The position numbers were made by a program, and so were the translations under genes. Below are positions 33,043-42,829 of a stretch of 64,000 nucleotides of DNA, one piece after another. Source of the DNA: Triparma columacea (lineage: Eukaryota; Sar; Bolidophyceae; Parmales; Triparmaceae); NCBI GenBank assembly GCA_030267965.1, contig BRYA01000351.1, positions 1 to 64,000 on the forward strand. The letters are read 5' to 3'. The notes under the pieces were generated by a model. The model saw only the letters and a list, made by a program, of their open reading frames with translations, did not search any database and was not told the origin of the DNA. How positions within the stretch are numbered: the stretch's first letter is position 1; each line of letters starts with the position of its first letter.

Positions 33043-33891
33043 ATGCATGTATTTCTCTTCATTGTTCTGTTTGTTATCGCTGCAAATGATGTGGTTAAAG
33101 GTTACAGCATGCCCCCGCCACCCGCGCAATCTCGAAGAGCCTTTACAAAGATGGTTGTAGCTTCCGTGCCCTTCATCGCTCTACCTGCGAATGCTATTGA
33201 CCCTGCACTTCTCAAGACACTTCCCACCGAGGGCGACACGACCGGAGGGTCGAAAAGGCTTGCTGAAGTGATGAAGATACAGCAGGAATCCATTAACAAT
33301 GATCCTGAGCTTGTCGAACTAATGGAGGGCGTGAGTTATCGGGAGTACAGGGTAGGGAACAACTCCCCTGTGGTATCTGATGGTAGCAGAGTGGGTTTGG
33401 AGATGACCGTCCGTTGCTCGACTGTGACTTCTGCTAGTGAACCCAATGGAGCCATGATTTACTCAACTTCCCGGGACGACGACCTTGGGGAGCTCCTAGT
33501 CAAAATTGGGGGCGGCACTGTCCCCGCAAGCATCGAGAAGGTGAGAGCGAGAGGTCGAAGAGCCGTTGCGAAGGCACCACTCACTATTTTAACGCATCCC
33601 GGTCGAAAAGCCATTGCGAAGGCACCCCTCACTAATTTAGCGCGTCCCTTTCCACAACTTTCGTCGCAGTCCATCGCAGGCATGTCCAAGGGAGGGCAGA
33701 AGAGGATTTATTTGAGTTCAGAGAGGGCTTACGAGTGGAAGAACTCGGGAACTTTACCGATGCCGAAGGGAGACAGGGAGAAAAGAATAGTTGAGAGGGT
33801 CTTCAAGGGGAAAGCTGACTTGATCGTGGAAGTTAAGGTTGCCCGAGTGAGGGGAGGAGTTGGACCGGCAGATGCTACCACCACCTCTTAA
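33043..33891 (+). CDS. FKBP-type PPIase, probable thylakoid lumen
   Basis: I call exons 33043-33540 and 33670-33891, 239 aa. The 129-nt stretch between them starts GTGAGAGCGA and ends CGTCGCAG, is free of stops and is a multiple of three; removing it joins VPASIEK to SIAGMSKGGQKRIYLS, the continuous FKBP core. Signal peptide: MHVFLFIVLFVIAANDVVKGYS. A second, twin-Arg type leader follows (RRAFTKMVVASVPFIALPANAID), with an AxA-like cleavage site, which suggests Tat import into the thylakoid lumen. FKBPs of this kind assist photosystem assembly. Several PPIase active-site aromatics look absent, so chaperone rather than isomerase activity is possible. Confidence 0.85.
   Translation: MHVFLFIVLFVIAANDVVKGYSMPPPPAQSRRAFTKMVVASVPFIALPANAIDPALLKTLPTEGDTTGGSKRLAEVMKIQQESINNDPELVELMEGVSYREYRVGNNSPVVSDGSRVGLEMTVRCSTVTSASEPNGAMIYSTSRDDDLGELLVKIGGGTVPASIEKVRARGRRAVAKAPLTILTHPGRKAIAKAPLTNLARPFPQLSSQSIAGMSKGGQKRIYLSSERAYEWKNSGTLPMPKGDREKRIVERVFKGKADLIVEVKVARVRGGVGPADATTTS
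33552..33650 (+). repeat. About 48-bp tandem duplication inside an intron
   Basis: GGTCGAAGAGCCGTTGCGAAGGCACC... is repeated as GGTCGAAAAGCCATTGCGAAGGCACC..., both followed by CTCACTA-TTTA and a CGCG/CGCATCCC end. The duplication lies wholly inside the predicted 129-nt intron of the lumenal FKBP gene and keeps its length a multiple of three. Confidence 0.75.
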
Positions 33892-33905
33892 AAGCCTTTC
33901 CAATT

Positions 33906-33966
33906 TAAAATTCAAAACGTTCATATAATCACATAATCTAAAATTCAAAACGTTCATATAATCACA
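33906..33966. repeat. 33-bp direct repeat between convergent genes
   Basis: AAAATTCAAAACGTTCATAT followed by AATCACA occurs twice (about 33907 and 33940). The second copy overlaps the stop codon region of the GH30 gene at 33962. It sits at the shared 3' end of the converging FKBP and GH30 genes. Confidence 0.75.
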
Positions 33967-35338
33967 ACAGCCACGTCGTCACACTCCTCCCCTGCACCAC
34001 TCCAACGACATCCCCTCCATCAACCCCGCCTAAAGTCACGGTCAAGTCATCCTGAAATTTGTTCATTATCACGATAACCGTGCTCCCGTCAGTGTTGACG
34101 AAAGCCGCCGATTCGACCCCAGTGCCGTCGTCCCAGACGTAGTCCCCATCCACGTGCAAATACCTGGCGCCTTTCCTCACGAACTTGGAGAACTGTCCCA
34201 GCTTGTAATAGTCCCCAGTGAGCTCGTAATCTGCGACCTTCTGGTTCACCTGCACAATCCCAGTGCACTGCTCGCAACCCCCGGGATACGAGACGTCGAG
34301 ATCGACGCTTCCTGCGAGGGTCCAAGCCAAAGACCCTGACGCCCCATTCTGGATCGGACGCATGATGAACTGGGGGAGGTCGAAGAAGCCCTCGCCAGAG
34401 GTCTCGTGAAGCCAACACTCAGTCATGTATTGCTTCACCCCAGGGTTGGCGGCCGCGAAGTCCTTCAGAGGAGAGAAGCCGCCTCCATAGCAGTGCCACG
34501 CGACTGTGTCCACTGACGGGCTGTTGTCCATGACGTACTGTGGGTACTCCGGGTGGTCAGTATTGTGATCATATGCCCAAATTTTGGTCGACAGGCCCTC
34601 TCTTCTGATGGCCTCGAAGGTAGCATTGGAGAGGATCGCGGCGTACTCCGAGTCCATGAACATAGTCCATGCCTCCCCCGAAAGCGGGGCCGTGTGAAGA
34701 GGTTCATTTTGCAATGTAATGGCGTCCAACTCGATTCCTACGGTTATGTAGGCTTGGAGGAAATTCACGAAGTACTGCACGTAGGAGTCACGAAATTCCC
34801 AGCGGAGGTTGTTGTTCTGCTTCATCCACCCGGGGGGCGACCACTGGCTCCCAAGCAATAAGATGTCGGGGTTATAGTCTCCCATCCTCAGTATCCATTT
34901 CCTCATCCTCTCTCCTTGCTCAGTCAGGGACCAGTTTGACAGATCCTTATCAGGCAGGCCGTCGTTCTCATCAAAGCTCCACCTGCTGTCTGGCGTTAAG
35001 TCGCTCTGTCCGATGGTCATCCGCATGAACTCCATACCAATGCCCTTGGTTGTGAAGAGATCGGTCATGAGCTTGTCCTGATCAGACTCCGAGAGTTGGT
35101 CAAACAAAAATGTCGTAGCGTCAGTCCAGGCGGCCCCGAATCCGTCAATGGCTTGAAGAGGCTCACAATCGAGGTTTAGAGTCCAGGTTTCTTGGGAATC
35201 AGTTGTCGTACTACAAGGTTGCAAGTTTTTAATTCTATCCTCTGTGGTCGCGAAGCACTCTTTTGGAGTAGCGGTGGTAACTGCTCTGGACACAGAGCAG
35301 CCAAAAGTTGTTATTATCAATGCGTGAATCAATTTCAT
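33962..35338 (-). CDS. GH30 glycosidase, glucosylceramidase-like, secreted
   Basis: Single exon, 458 aa. A signal peptide (MKLIHALIITTFGCSVSRA) precedes a glycoside hydrolase family 30 TIM barrel: DGFGAAWTDATTFLF, MRMTIGQSDL, LGSQWSPPGWMK, acid/base E212 in TLQNEP and nucleophile E307 in YMTECWLHE, then a beta-sandwich end (VIVIMNKFQDDLTVTLG). GH30 members of this kind cleave beta-glucosyl or related bonds, glucosylceramide being the classical substrate; which glycan is cut here is unknown. N-glycosylation sequons fit a secreted or lysosomal enzyme. It is divergent from the FAD oxidoreductase gene (297 bp between starts). Confidence 0.92.
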   Translation of the reverse strand: MKLIHALIITTFGCSVSRAVTTATPKECFATTEDRIKNLQPCSTTTDSQETWTLNLDCEPLQAIDGFGAAWTDATTFLFDQLSESDQDKLMTDLFTTKGIGMEFMRMTIGQSDLTPDSRWSFDENDGLPDKDLSNWSLTEQGERMRKWILRMGDYNPDILLLGSQWSPPGWMKQNNNLRWEFRDSYVQYFVNFLQAYITVGIELDAITLQNEPLHTAPLSGEAWTMFMDSEYAAILSNATFEAIRREGLSTKIWAYDHNTDHPEYPQYVMDNSPSVDTVAWHCYGGGFSPLKDFAAANPGVKQYMTECWLHETSGEGFFDLPQFIMRPIQNGASGSLAWTLAGSVDLDVSYPGGCEQCTGIVQVNQKVADYELTGDYYKLGQFSKFVRKGARYLHVDGDYVWDDGTGVESAAFVNTDGSTVIVIMNKFQDDLTVTLGGVDGGDVVGVVQGRSVTTWLL

Positions 35339-35635
35339 TATAAATTCTCAAAATCCTGATTGAGTGATGACTGATAATGTCCATTGTCCGGAAATATGGT
35401 CCTGGGTTAAAAGTTAATTACCAATTCCAACATCTATAAGGTACGATAAGACATATTCAAATTATAATTGGCCATAAAAATTCATCCTGTCTCCTGTTTT
35501 TTCCAAAATAGTCGTCTAAATTGCCCTCCTTAGAAGCTTTTTCCAACATTTCCACATGACTCGGGCTTTTGGTTTCTGGCGTACCACTTGGTATAGAAGC
35601 TAACACGTGATCAAATACTATCCTATCTCTCGCAG

Positions 35636-37037
35636 ATGCTTTCAAGAGCGACATCATCTCTATTAAAACGCTCTTTGAGCACTACGGCAAAGAAGAATTG
35701 CGATATAGTCATAGTAGGAGGTACGAGATTTTTTCTGGCTCGTAAAAACGTTTCCCCGTCCCCCTTACCCACTCCCGCGCACCCTATCTCCACCTTACGC
35801 AGCTGGAATCAATGGTATGAACATCGCTTACCAACTAATTCGCCGCGATCCCAGCCTTTCCATTGAGCTCCATGAGCAGGCCCCTTCCCTTGGTTACGGT
35901 TCCTCCGGTTACTCCACTGGTTTCCTCCGCGCCCTATATTCCTTCGATGAGACAATGGAGCTCGCCCTCGACGGCATCTCGGCCTACAAGAACTGGGCTG
36001 AGTACACTCAACTGAAGCATCCTCAGGCAGAGTTCACGCACACTGGCGCTCTCTGGATGCTCGGGAAATCCAAGGAGGAGAATGTGGAGATGGCCAAGCG
36101 CCTCGAACAGTTTGGGGTCGGTTCAGAGGTGATGGACGCCGCTGCTGTGGAGCAGCGCTGGAAAGTTCTCAAGACAGACCCCATGCCCACTTACGACGAG
36201 AACACTGGGGAGGAGGTTCCCTTCGAGGGAGGAGAGTTCTCTGCCGTTTACGAGGATGGATGTGGTCACATGGACAGCAACGCGTGTCTCAATGACATGA
36301 AGACCGTCTTAGACAACCACTCTATCCCTGTTCACTTCAATAGTAAGGTCGCCAAGTTCGACAAGACTGCTGACGGCTCAAAGGTCACTGGAATTGTCCT
36401 CGAATCTGGCGAGACCATCTCCGCCGGCACCGTCATCAACTGCGCCGGACCCTGGTTCGAGAAGCTCAACGCCCCTGCCAACATTACTTGCACGACGGAG
36501 ATGCTCCCCACCCGCATCCAGGTCGGCCACAAGCACGTCGAGGGAGACTTCCTCGACCTCCCCTTCGTTGCCGACTCTTGGGGCAACAGCGGTGTGTATT
36601 TCATGCCCAGGAAGCAGAACAAGCAGCTCGTTTTCGGGTCCATCGCGCACCGCTTTGAGAGTGAGATCGTTGACCCCGACAATTACAACACTAGTCTTGA
36701 CCCGGAGGTCAAGCAAGATTATTTGAACTGCCTGTTCCATCGGATGCCTACTCTCCCCCGCTCTGGCGAGATCCACGGCTTCTCCCACATGTACACCGTC
36801 AACCAGGACGACGTTCACCCCGTCCTCGGCCCCTCAAACTCCGCCGAGAACCTCTACCTCTGCCACGGGGAGTCCGGCCACGGGTTCAAGCTGGCGCCGG
36901 CGGTCGGCTCGCTCATGGCTCAAAGCATCTTGGGTAACCGTGTGAAGGACGACACTTTCGAGACCAACGTTCCGCTGGAGTTCATGCTTCCCGACAGGGA
37001 GCCGCTCACTGTCAAGGTTAAGACGCACTTCGCTTAG
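35636..37037 (+). CDS. FAD-dependent amine/amino-acid oxidoreductase (DAO family), mitochondrial
   Basis: Exons 35636-35720 and 35803-37037 give 439 aa. Splicing rebuilds the dinucleotide fold IVIVGAGINGMNIAYQLI with E in IELHEQ, the FAD-binding signature of the DAO superfamily (sarcosine, dimethylglycine and D-amino acid oxidases, FOXRED1). GYGSSGYSTGFLRALYS, VINCAGPWF and the C-terminal GESGHGFKLAPAVGSLMA (GxGHGF...P..G) are family blocks. The N-terminus MLSRATSSLLKRSLSTTAKK is basic, hydroxylated and without acid, a typical mitochondrial presequence. The substrate cannot be told from sequence alone. Confidence 0.88.
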
Positions 37038-37144
37038 TTGAAATGTGCGGGGCGGGCAACTAATTGATGGGTGTGAGATAGATGAAAGTTCAGAATAAAG
37101 TGACGAACATTATTTCTGCTGCAAATTAACCTCTCCAATTTTAT

Positions 37145-38488
37145 CTATTCTTTCTCAAGAACTGTGTACGTGTGTACATAATCCATGCCGTGGACCCCCG
37201 GTTCTTTCTCCACTAGGTCGACGTAGTTGCTCCAGAACTTGGCGATGACTTCTTCTTTATTGTCCCTCTCTGCGTTCAGTGCGTTCCTGAACGTAGACTC
37301 GCTCCAGGTTCGAGTGGTAGGGACATACCACTCCGCGTGATCGCGAGGGGAGCGACCGGCCCTGGAGGAGGCCCCGGAGTTCCAGGCCTCGCGGTAGGGG
37401 CACTTTACGACCTTCTCCTCGATAGAGACGACCTTGAGGCCCGGAACGGCAGCTGCGCCGGCTTCGACCTCAGACATGGAGCGGTAATAGGAAGGGAAAG
37501 AAATTGAGGTGAGCTCGGTGGCATCGATTAGACCCTCGTCGTAGAGCCTGCGCCAGGAGGCTGAAAAGCTGTCCCACATGGAAACCCCGACGTCAGTTTT
37601 TCCGAGGTAGTGTCCCTCCGGAGATTTAGAGAAGTTCACAACCACCATCCTTCCCCCCTTCTTTAGCTCTGCAGAGCGGGCCGTCAGGATTTTGTTGAAG
37701 TCCAAAGCCGCTTGCTCCTTTTCAGCAGCACCGCAGGAAGAGTCTGAGGTGGTTTCGCAGTTTGCAGCGTGCATCTGGGGAGGACGGGAGGGGGTGCGGG
37801 GGGGGGGGGGGGGGGTTAGTGCCCGTATACTACTAAACAAGTCGTAGCTGCGCCACTCCTCCCCCGCCGCCGTGCTCTTCGCAATGTCCACTCTCACCTC
37901 GTCGGACCTGCCGACCAAACCCCCCGGTCCGCTGCTGAGCCAGTGCATGGCTGTGTAACTCATGCCGAAGTCTACGGTACTGGATGGGTAGGCCTGTTGG
38001 TGGAAACTGATCCCCGTCGCCGATACGAACACCCCATTGTCCGCCCTGTAAGGGGAGCTCAACTCCACCCCATAGGCATCAGTAACGTTCTTATGACCCA
38101 ACGCGTGGTTAAAGACGGACTTCCACTCGTTGTCCTTCTGGTCCTCGTACTGCAGCGAAACTTCCCTACCAGGTTCTCGAGCCCTAATGGCGGCAACAAT
38201 CTTGTTCATAGTCCCCAGAGAAGTTCCAGCATCTGCAGTGCCATAATCAGCGACGACAAAAGGCCTCCCCTCGGTTGGCATAGGTAATGCTGCAATACTC
38301 TCGAGTACAAGGGGCAATGCCGTCTCGATGACGTCAAAACATCCCTTGGTCGATGCTGTATATTCACCTTCACCATCCTTGCCTACGGGCTTGTGCAGCT
38401 CCACCTTTCCTCCGGCGGAAATAGAGGCATCGGCGGCATTGGTAAGAGCCAATGTGGATGCAGCGGCCAAAATAGTGAATGTTTTCAT
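37145..38488 (-). CDS. SABATH-type carboxyl methyltransferase, secretory
   Basis: Exons 38488-37898 and 37774-37145 give 406 aa. SABATH enzymes methylate carboxylates or ring N of small molecules with SAM. Seen are VADYGTADAGTSLGTMN (the SAM-binding DYG...N block), SFHQQAYPSSTVDFGMSYTA (SFY-x-LFP-x-SS-like, salicylate/substrate motif), FNKILTARSAELKKGGRMVV and SFPSYYRSMSEVEA. The 123-nt piece 37897-37775 begins GTGAGAGTGG, has CACTAAC and an 18-C run and ends CCCCAG; it is in frame without stops, but I treat it as an intron because it interrupts the family core. A signal peptide (MKTFTILAAASTLALTNA) is unusual for SABATH enzymes, which are mostly cytosolic. The start is ATG 38488. Confidence 0.83.
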   Translation of the reverse strand: MKTFTILAAASTLALTNAADASISAGGKVELHKPVGKDGEGEYTASTKGCFDVIETALPLVLESIAALPMPTEGRPFVVADYGTADAGTSLGTMNKIVAAIRAREPGREVSLQYEDQKDNEWKSVFNHALGHKNVTDAYGVELSSPYRADNGVFVSATGISFHQQAYPSSTVDFGMSYTAMHWLSSGPGGLVGRSDEVRVDIAKSTAAGEEWRSYDLFSSIRALTPPPPPRTPSRPPQMHAANCETTSDSSCGAAEKEQAALDFNKILTARSAELKKGGRMVVVNFSKSPEGHYLGKTDVGVSMWDSFSASWRRLYDEGLIDATELTSISFPSYYRSMSEVEAGAAAVPGLKVVSIEEKVVKCPYREAWNSGASSRAGRSPRDHAEWYVPTTRTWSESTFRNALNAERDNKEEVIAKFWSNYVDLVEKEPGVHGMDYVHTYTVLEKE

Positions 38489-38747
38489 CCTGAGGTGGTA
38501 CGGTTTGTGAGATTTGGGGCCCACACTAAAAAAATACCGAGTCGGAATGTTTAGGGTGGATTTTTTTTCGTATGTGTGAACTTATTCGTACAAAGATCGA
38601 AATATCCTCAATGATATTAGTATCTCCCTTGTTTTCCCCTCCTTAATCCCCGTAATCATCAATATTACCACCTACCTAAGGATAAGAGGCTCTACAAAAA
38701 ATCCGAAGGTTCGTAGGCTCGTGCATACTCGAGTTCTTCATCAAAAA
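38489..38747. promoter_or_regulatory. Divergent promoter region
   Basis: 259 bp between the start codons of the SABATH gene (-) and the dehydrogenase gene (+). AT-rich with a T run at 38561-38569. No specific element recognised. Confidence 0.4.
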
Positions 38748-40166
38748 ATGGTAAGTATGTGGCTAATGAGCCAAATTCGGCCACCCAATGGCCCTTTGAA
38801 AAGCGATTGATGAGGAGTTGCGATAGGTGATCGTAATTTATACCGGGAGAATATGATTTATAAGACCTTTTAATTACTAGTTCACCGACTACACATTTGA
38901 GGAAGAAAACAATACCTACTTTAAGCTCATCCGCTCCTTTCGCTTCACTTTCAGATTATATCAAGTCTAAGAACCAAGTTGTTGGGCACCAGTAGGTCAT
39001 TCTCGACCTTTCGCCACCTTTCCATGGCCGCTCATTCCACCGCTGAAATAGAACAGACTTTTAAGATCAGTCAGGAGGGAGGGGTGACCATCTTCGAGCC
39101 GCAAGTCCGCCAGGATGGGGTTCAACTCTTTATTGCTAACGATGGCCCGCTCCAATTGGCCCGTCCTGGCAATGGAGGAATGAGGCTTCTAGAGTACCCA
39201 GACGAGAAGACGGCCATCGCTGACGCTGTCCGCCTAGCGGAGGGAATGACGAGGAAGCACAACTGCTACAACACCGGATTCAGCGGCGCCAAGCTCGTCG
39301 TGCGCTGCAGCGAGGAGGTGACTCCTAAGTCTGTGGACCGTCTGTCCCTCATGGAGGACTGTGCAGACGCATTGGAGGCCCTACAGGGAACCGTCTGGAC
39401 CGGGTGCGACCTCAACACGACCGGGGACGACATGGATATGCTCGTAGACAAGACTCCGTACGTCCTGGCGGGGCTAGGCTCCAAGGTGGATACGAACATA
39501 GCCACTGCCATGACGACTGTCGGCAGCATCCTAGGTCTCGTGGACGCCCACTGCATCGACATCAACACGCAAACGTTCATGGTCCAGGGGTGCGGTAAAG
39601 TTGGGATGCATGTTGCTAGGACGCTCGTTTCGCTGGGTGCCAAGAAGGTTCTTACTTGCGACATTAGTGAAGAGCGGGCCAACATTGAGGGTTGTACGCC
39701 CCTCTCCTCCTCGGAAAACTGGTACGATCAGGACGTCGACTTCCTCGTCCCTTGTGCTAACAGCCTCGCTATCAACGAACGCGTCCTCCAGCGCATGCCC
39801 CCCCCTTCCTTCGTGGTTGGGGCCACCAACCAGCCTTTCTCGTCGCATGCCGTGCGCGACGCCTTCGATAAGAATGGCGCCCTCCATATTCCCGAGAGCA
39901 TATCTTCCGGGGGGGCGATTATGGCGGACTCCATTGAGTGGGCCCTCCCCAAGCTCTTCCGCACCGTGGAGCCCCAACTTGTCTATGACTGGATATTAGA
40001 CGTCTCCAAGGCCAAGAGCAAGGAACTCTCCCTCCGCGCGGAGAACGAAGCCCTTAACATTAAGCGCGTCGTCGACTGCGTTTACGAGGGCTCGGATACC
40101 GTCCCCGTCGGTCTGAGATTCCCTGACTGGCTGAGGGAGAACGGGCACGAAGTTCAGACGGAATAA
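38748..40166 (+). CDS. Glu/Leu/Phe/Val dehydrogenase family (leucine dehydrogenase-like)
   Basis: I propose exon 1 = the single codon ATG at 38748-38750, directly followed by the donor GTAAGT, and exon 2 = 38955-40166 after TTTCAG; 404 aa. No in-frame ATG lies between the acceptor and 39024, while the stretch IISSLRTKLLGTSRSFSTFRHLS looks like a mitochondrial presequence. If this is wrong, translation starts at 39024. The body is an amino-acid dehydrogenase that deaminates branched-chain or similar amino acids with NAD: GPLQLARPGNGGMRL, GFSGAKLVV (Lys of the active site), the Rossmann motif VQGCGKVGMHVA, DFLVPCANSLAIN and ESISSGGAIMADSIEW. The catalytic TAED-like block is altered (TGCDLNTTGDDMDML). 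Confidence 0.88.
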
Positions 40167-40316
40167 ACAATAGGAATAGGTTGGCTTCACAACTTTAGGG
40201 ATTACGCTCAGTTACAAACACTAAAAGCAAACAGTTACAAAAACTAAAAACATAAATTTGAAATGCGAAACCTAGGATTCCTAAATACACGAAATACACG
40301 TGCTGTGTCGGTTTGT

Positions 40317-42593
40317 TTAAGCCGGTGACTCTACCGTTTTGGCAGCAGCTACCCCTCCCGCGCCGCCCGTGAAATAACCAGCGGCGGCGAAGCTCGCCAC
40401 GGCGACTGCGAAGGTAGCGGCGGCGAACGTGACGATGGATATGAGGAAGGGCTCTTGATTCGTGAATCCGGTGTTGGAGCTCACGGAAATGGCCTCGGCA
40501 GGGCTGTCGAAGCACTTGGCCGAACCCTCCGCGATGTCCGCTGCGTCGAGGTAGGTGAGCATCTCCATAATCTGCAACGACTGGACGTTGATGATATTCC
40601 AGCACAAGGCCTTGAAGTCGAGGTCAGGGAATTTGAGCGGGTCGTTCTGTGAGCCGAAGAGCGAAGCGGCAAGTTAGTACACCATTGATGTATTAGTATT
40701 AAAGTTGACGGGCTAAACAAAATGACGCCTCTTACCTCCGCGTATTCCGTAACCAACAGGCTCTTGCACATTTGAATCGCGTTCTCGTGGTGAGGGACCA
40801 TCGAGTGGACGAACGTGACGAGCGGGTTGGTCTGGTTAGGGACGATGATCATAGAGTACTGCATCGCGCAATTCATGGCGTCGAGGCAATCGTTGAAGAC
40901 CTCCGCCTGTAACATGACGAATGAAGGAGGGGGTTTTGTCGTGTGTTAGATATGCAGGAAAACTACGCGTTCTTCTTCTTCTTCTTCTTCTTCTTCGTCT
41001 CACCTCAGCATTGAAAGTCAAACCTTCCGTACAAATGTAATTCGTCGGGCACTTGCCGTTGTGCTTGTCTTCGAAGAACGAGTTTAGTCCGACGGTTCCG
41101 CATTCCGTCTCTTGTCCACTCGAGACGATCTTGTAGGTCGGAGCTGGGTAGAGCGGAGCTCCACGGAGGTTTCCTTCCAAGGGGGGGAAGTCGTTGGGGC
41201 TGAGGATGCTCCCATCAACGGGCGATAGCTGCAACAGCGAGGAGTGGATCGATGAGCGAAGTGACGAGTTAGTTTTAAAGTTGATATCGCAATTGATGGG
41301 ATGGACTCGTACTGTCTAGATTGTAATAGTTTGGTCTCACCTGCTTAACTCTACCAGACATGCCGATGTGAATGTGGCAGAAATAGAAAATATCGCCAAG
41401 GAAGGTCGTGTCCGTGAGGTTCAGCCTAACGTTCCAATTAAGCGGAGATGTGACAGGAGTGTTGGTCGGATTGACCATGGGAATGGTTTTCGGACCGGCG
41501 TCGGGCCCTCCCCAGGCGAAGTTGGGATACTTAAAAAAAGGCTCATAAAAGTCAAGCCCGAAGTCCGAACCAACGCCTCCAGTGGGCACGTAATCTCCCT
41601 GATAAGTCTCGTCCTGGTAATGGCGAGGAGTAAAGTGAAAAACGAAGTGACGAGTTGGTATTGGTGAAGTTGACAGTGTCTAGACTTGTTCAAGCGAAGT
41701 GTTGCACGAAGTGACTCGCAGAAAATGCATTTGATGAACTCTCAGCCCGTAGTAGTCTACCACCTCACCTGGTAATACATCGGAGCCTGACACGCGTTAG
41801 TCTCCGCGCAGGTCGATCCAGTTCCAGGCGGGGCGATTTTTGGCTCAAGCTCGTCGACATTTTGGTGGGCGCCATCGGTGTAATAAGCGTAACCCAATGG
41901 GTGCATGATGTTGGTCGGGTCATACTGGTTGAAGCGGTATTCGACGCCTTGGATCATACCAAGGGTTGGCTGCTGAACTGCGTCGAGCGTAGAGAGTCGC
42001 ATGAAGGTTGACGTTAAAGAGTTAGAAACACACAGCGACGGTAGCAGCGTCGATATCTAGACTAGAGGTATTAGTGCAGCCAAATAACAGCGAAATCGAT
42101 ACATTTCGCTCCTTGCATCTTCTCACCTCCGGGACATGCATTGAACTCATAGTAAGCGATGGCATTGCCGATCGCGACGAGCTTGACGTCGAAGACGCAA
42201 ACCGTGGAGCTGGGTACACAGCCATCGGGGGTGCATCTAAAGTTTAGGAGACGAAAGGGGACGAGAAGAAGGGGAAGGGGATGAGTCGGGAAAGAGAGTG
42301 CTTAGAAGTGTGCCCTTAAAATTAATATGAGAGCGCGGAGGCTTAGTTGAATTGGTACTCACGGATCTATTGCAATATAAAACGTAGATATCAGAGGTAT
42401 TCAAAAGAGCGGGCGAGCGTGGTGTTAATAAAAGGATGACTTTGTTTGTAAAGGCACACGCCTTTTTGAAGAACGGAGAGATAACTTGTTTGAGCGTACC
42501 TTTGCTGCTACCGGTGCCTGCACCTGTGCATACGTCGAACAGGGCGAGGTTAAACAGCAATGCGGGCGCGAGAATGGATTTGATAGTCATCAT
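40317..42593 (-). CDS. Cupredoxin-like - DUF305 membrane-anchored protein
   Basis: Eight exons: 42593-42500, 42366-42363 (4 nt), 42236-42127, 41977-41769, 41613-41341, 41228-41004, 40906-40736 and 40646-40317; all phases fit and give 471 aa. Signal peptide (ILAPALLFNLALFDVCTGAG). Residues about 30-230 form cupredoxin-like sequence ending FYFCHIHIGMSGRV, with the C-H-x-H...M order of type 1 copper ligands, after an Asp/His-rich NQYDPTNIMHPLGYAYY. Exon 7 (about 306-362) carries the DUF305 signature FVHSMVPHHENAIQMC, a four-helix metal-binding domain seen in bacterial copper proteins. The C-terminus has a membrane helix (FLISIVTFAAATFAVAVASF). It is probably a surface copper- or metal-binding protein; function unknown. 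A (TTC)9 run lies in intron 6. Confidence 0.85.
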
Positions 42594-42829
42594 TTTGGAA
42601 TATGAGATATTTTCGTTCAACATTCCCAGGGTTGGGCAAAATGAAAATTTAAGAGCAACCTTTCGACTGCGCAACTGTACGAATTGTATTATCGAAGAGT
42701 TGTGCGTAGTTTCGAAGCACCCCATCACGCATTAGGGGGGATATAAGTAGCGTTGGTGTTTGATTGAGCGTAAAATAAGAGGACGAGGGTGAGCCGAGAG
42801 CCGAAAGGAGGTTAGGACTTGATTTTGGA

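Noticed and set aside
35457..35657. 66-codon minus-strand frame overlapping the start of the FAD oxidoreductase
   Set aside because: It overlaps the first exon and leader of a well-supported gene and has no recognisable domain.
37775..37833. 59-nt intron at the polyC tract of the SABATH gene
   Set aside because: The phases do not match; the donor GTGAGAGTGG at 37897 gives a 123-nt intron that does.
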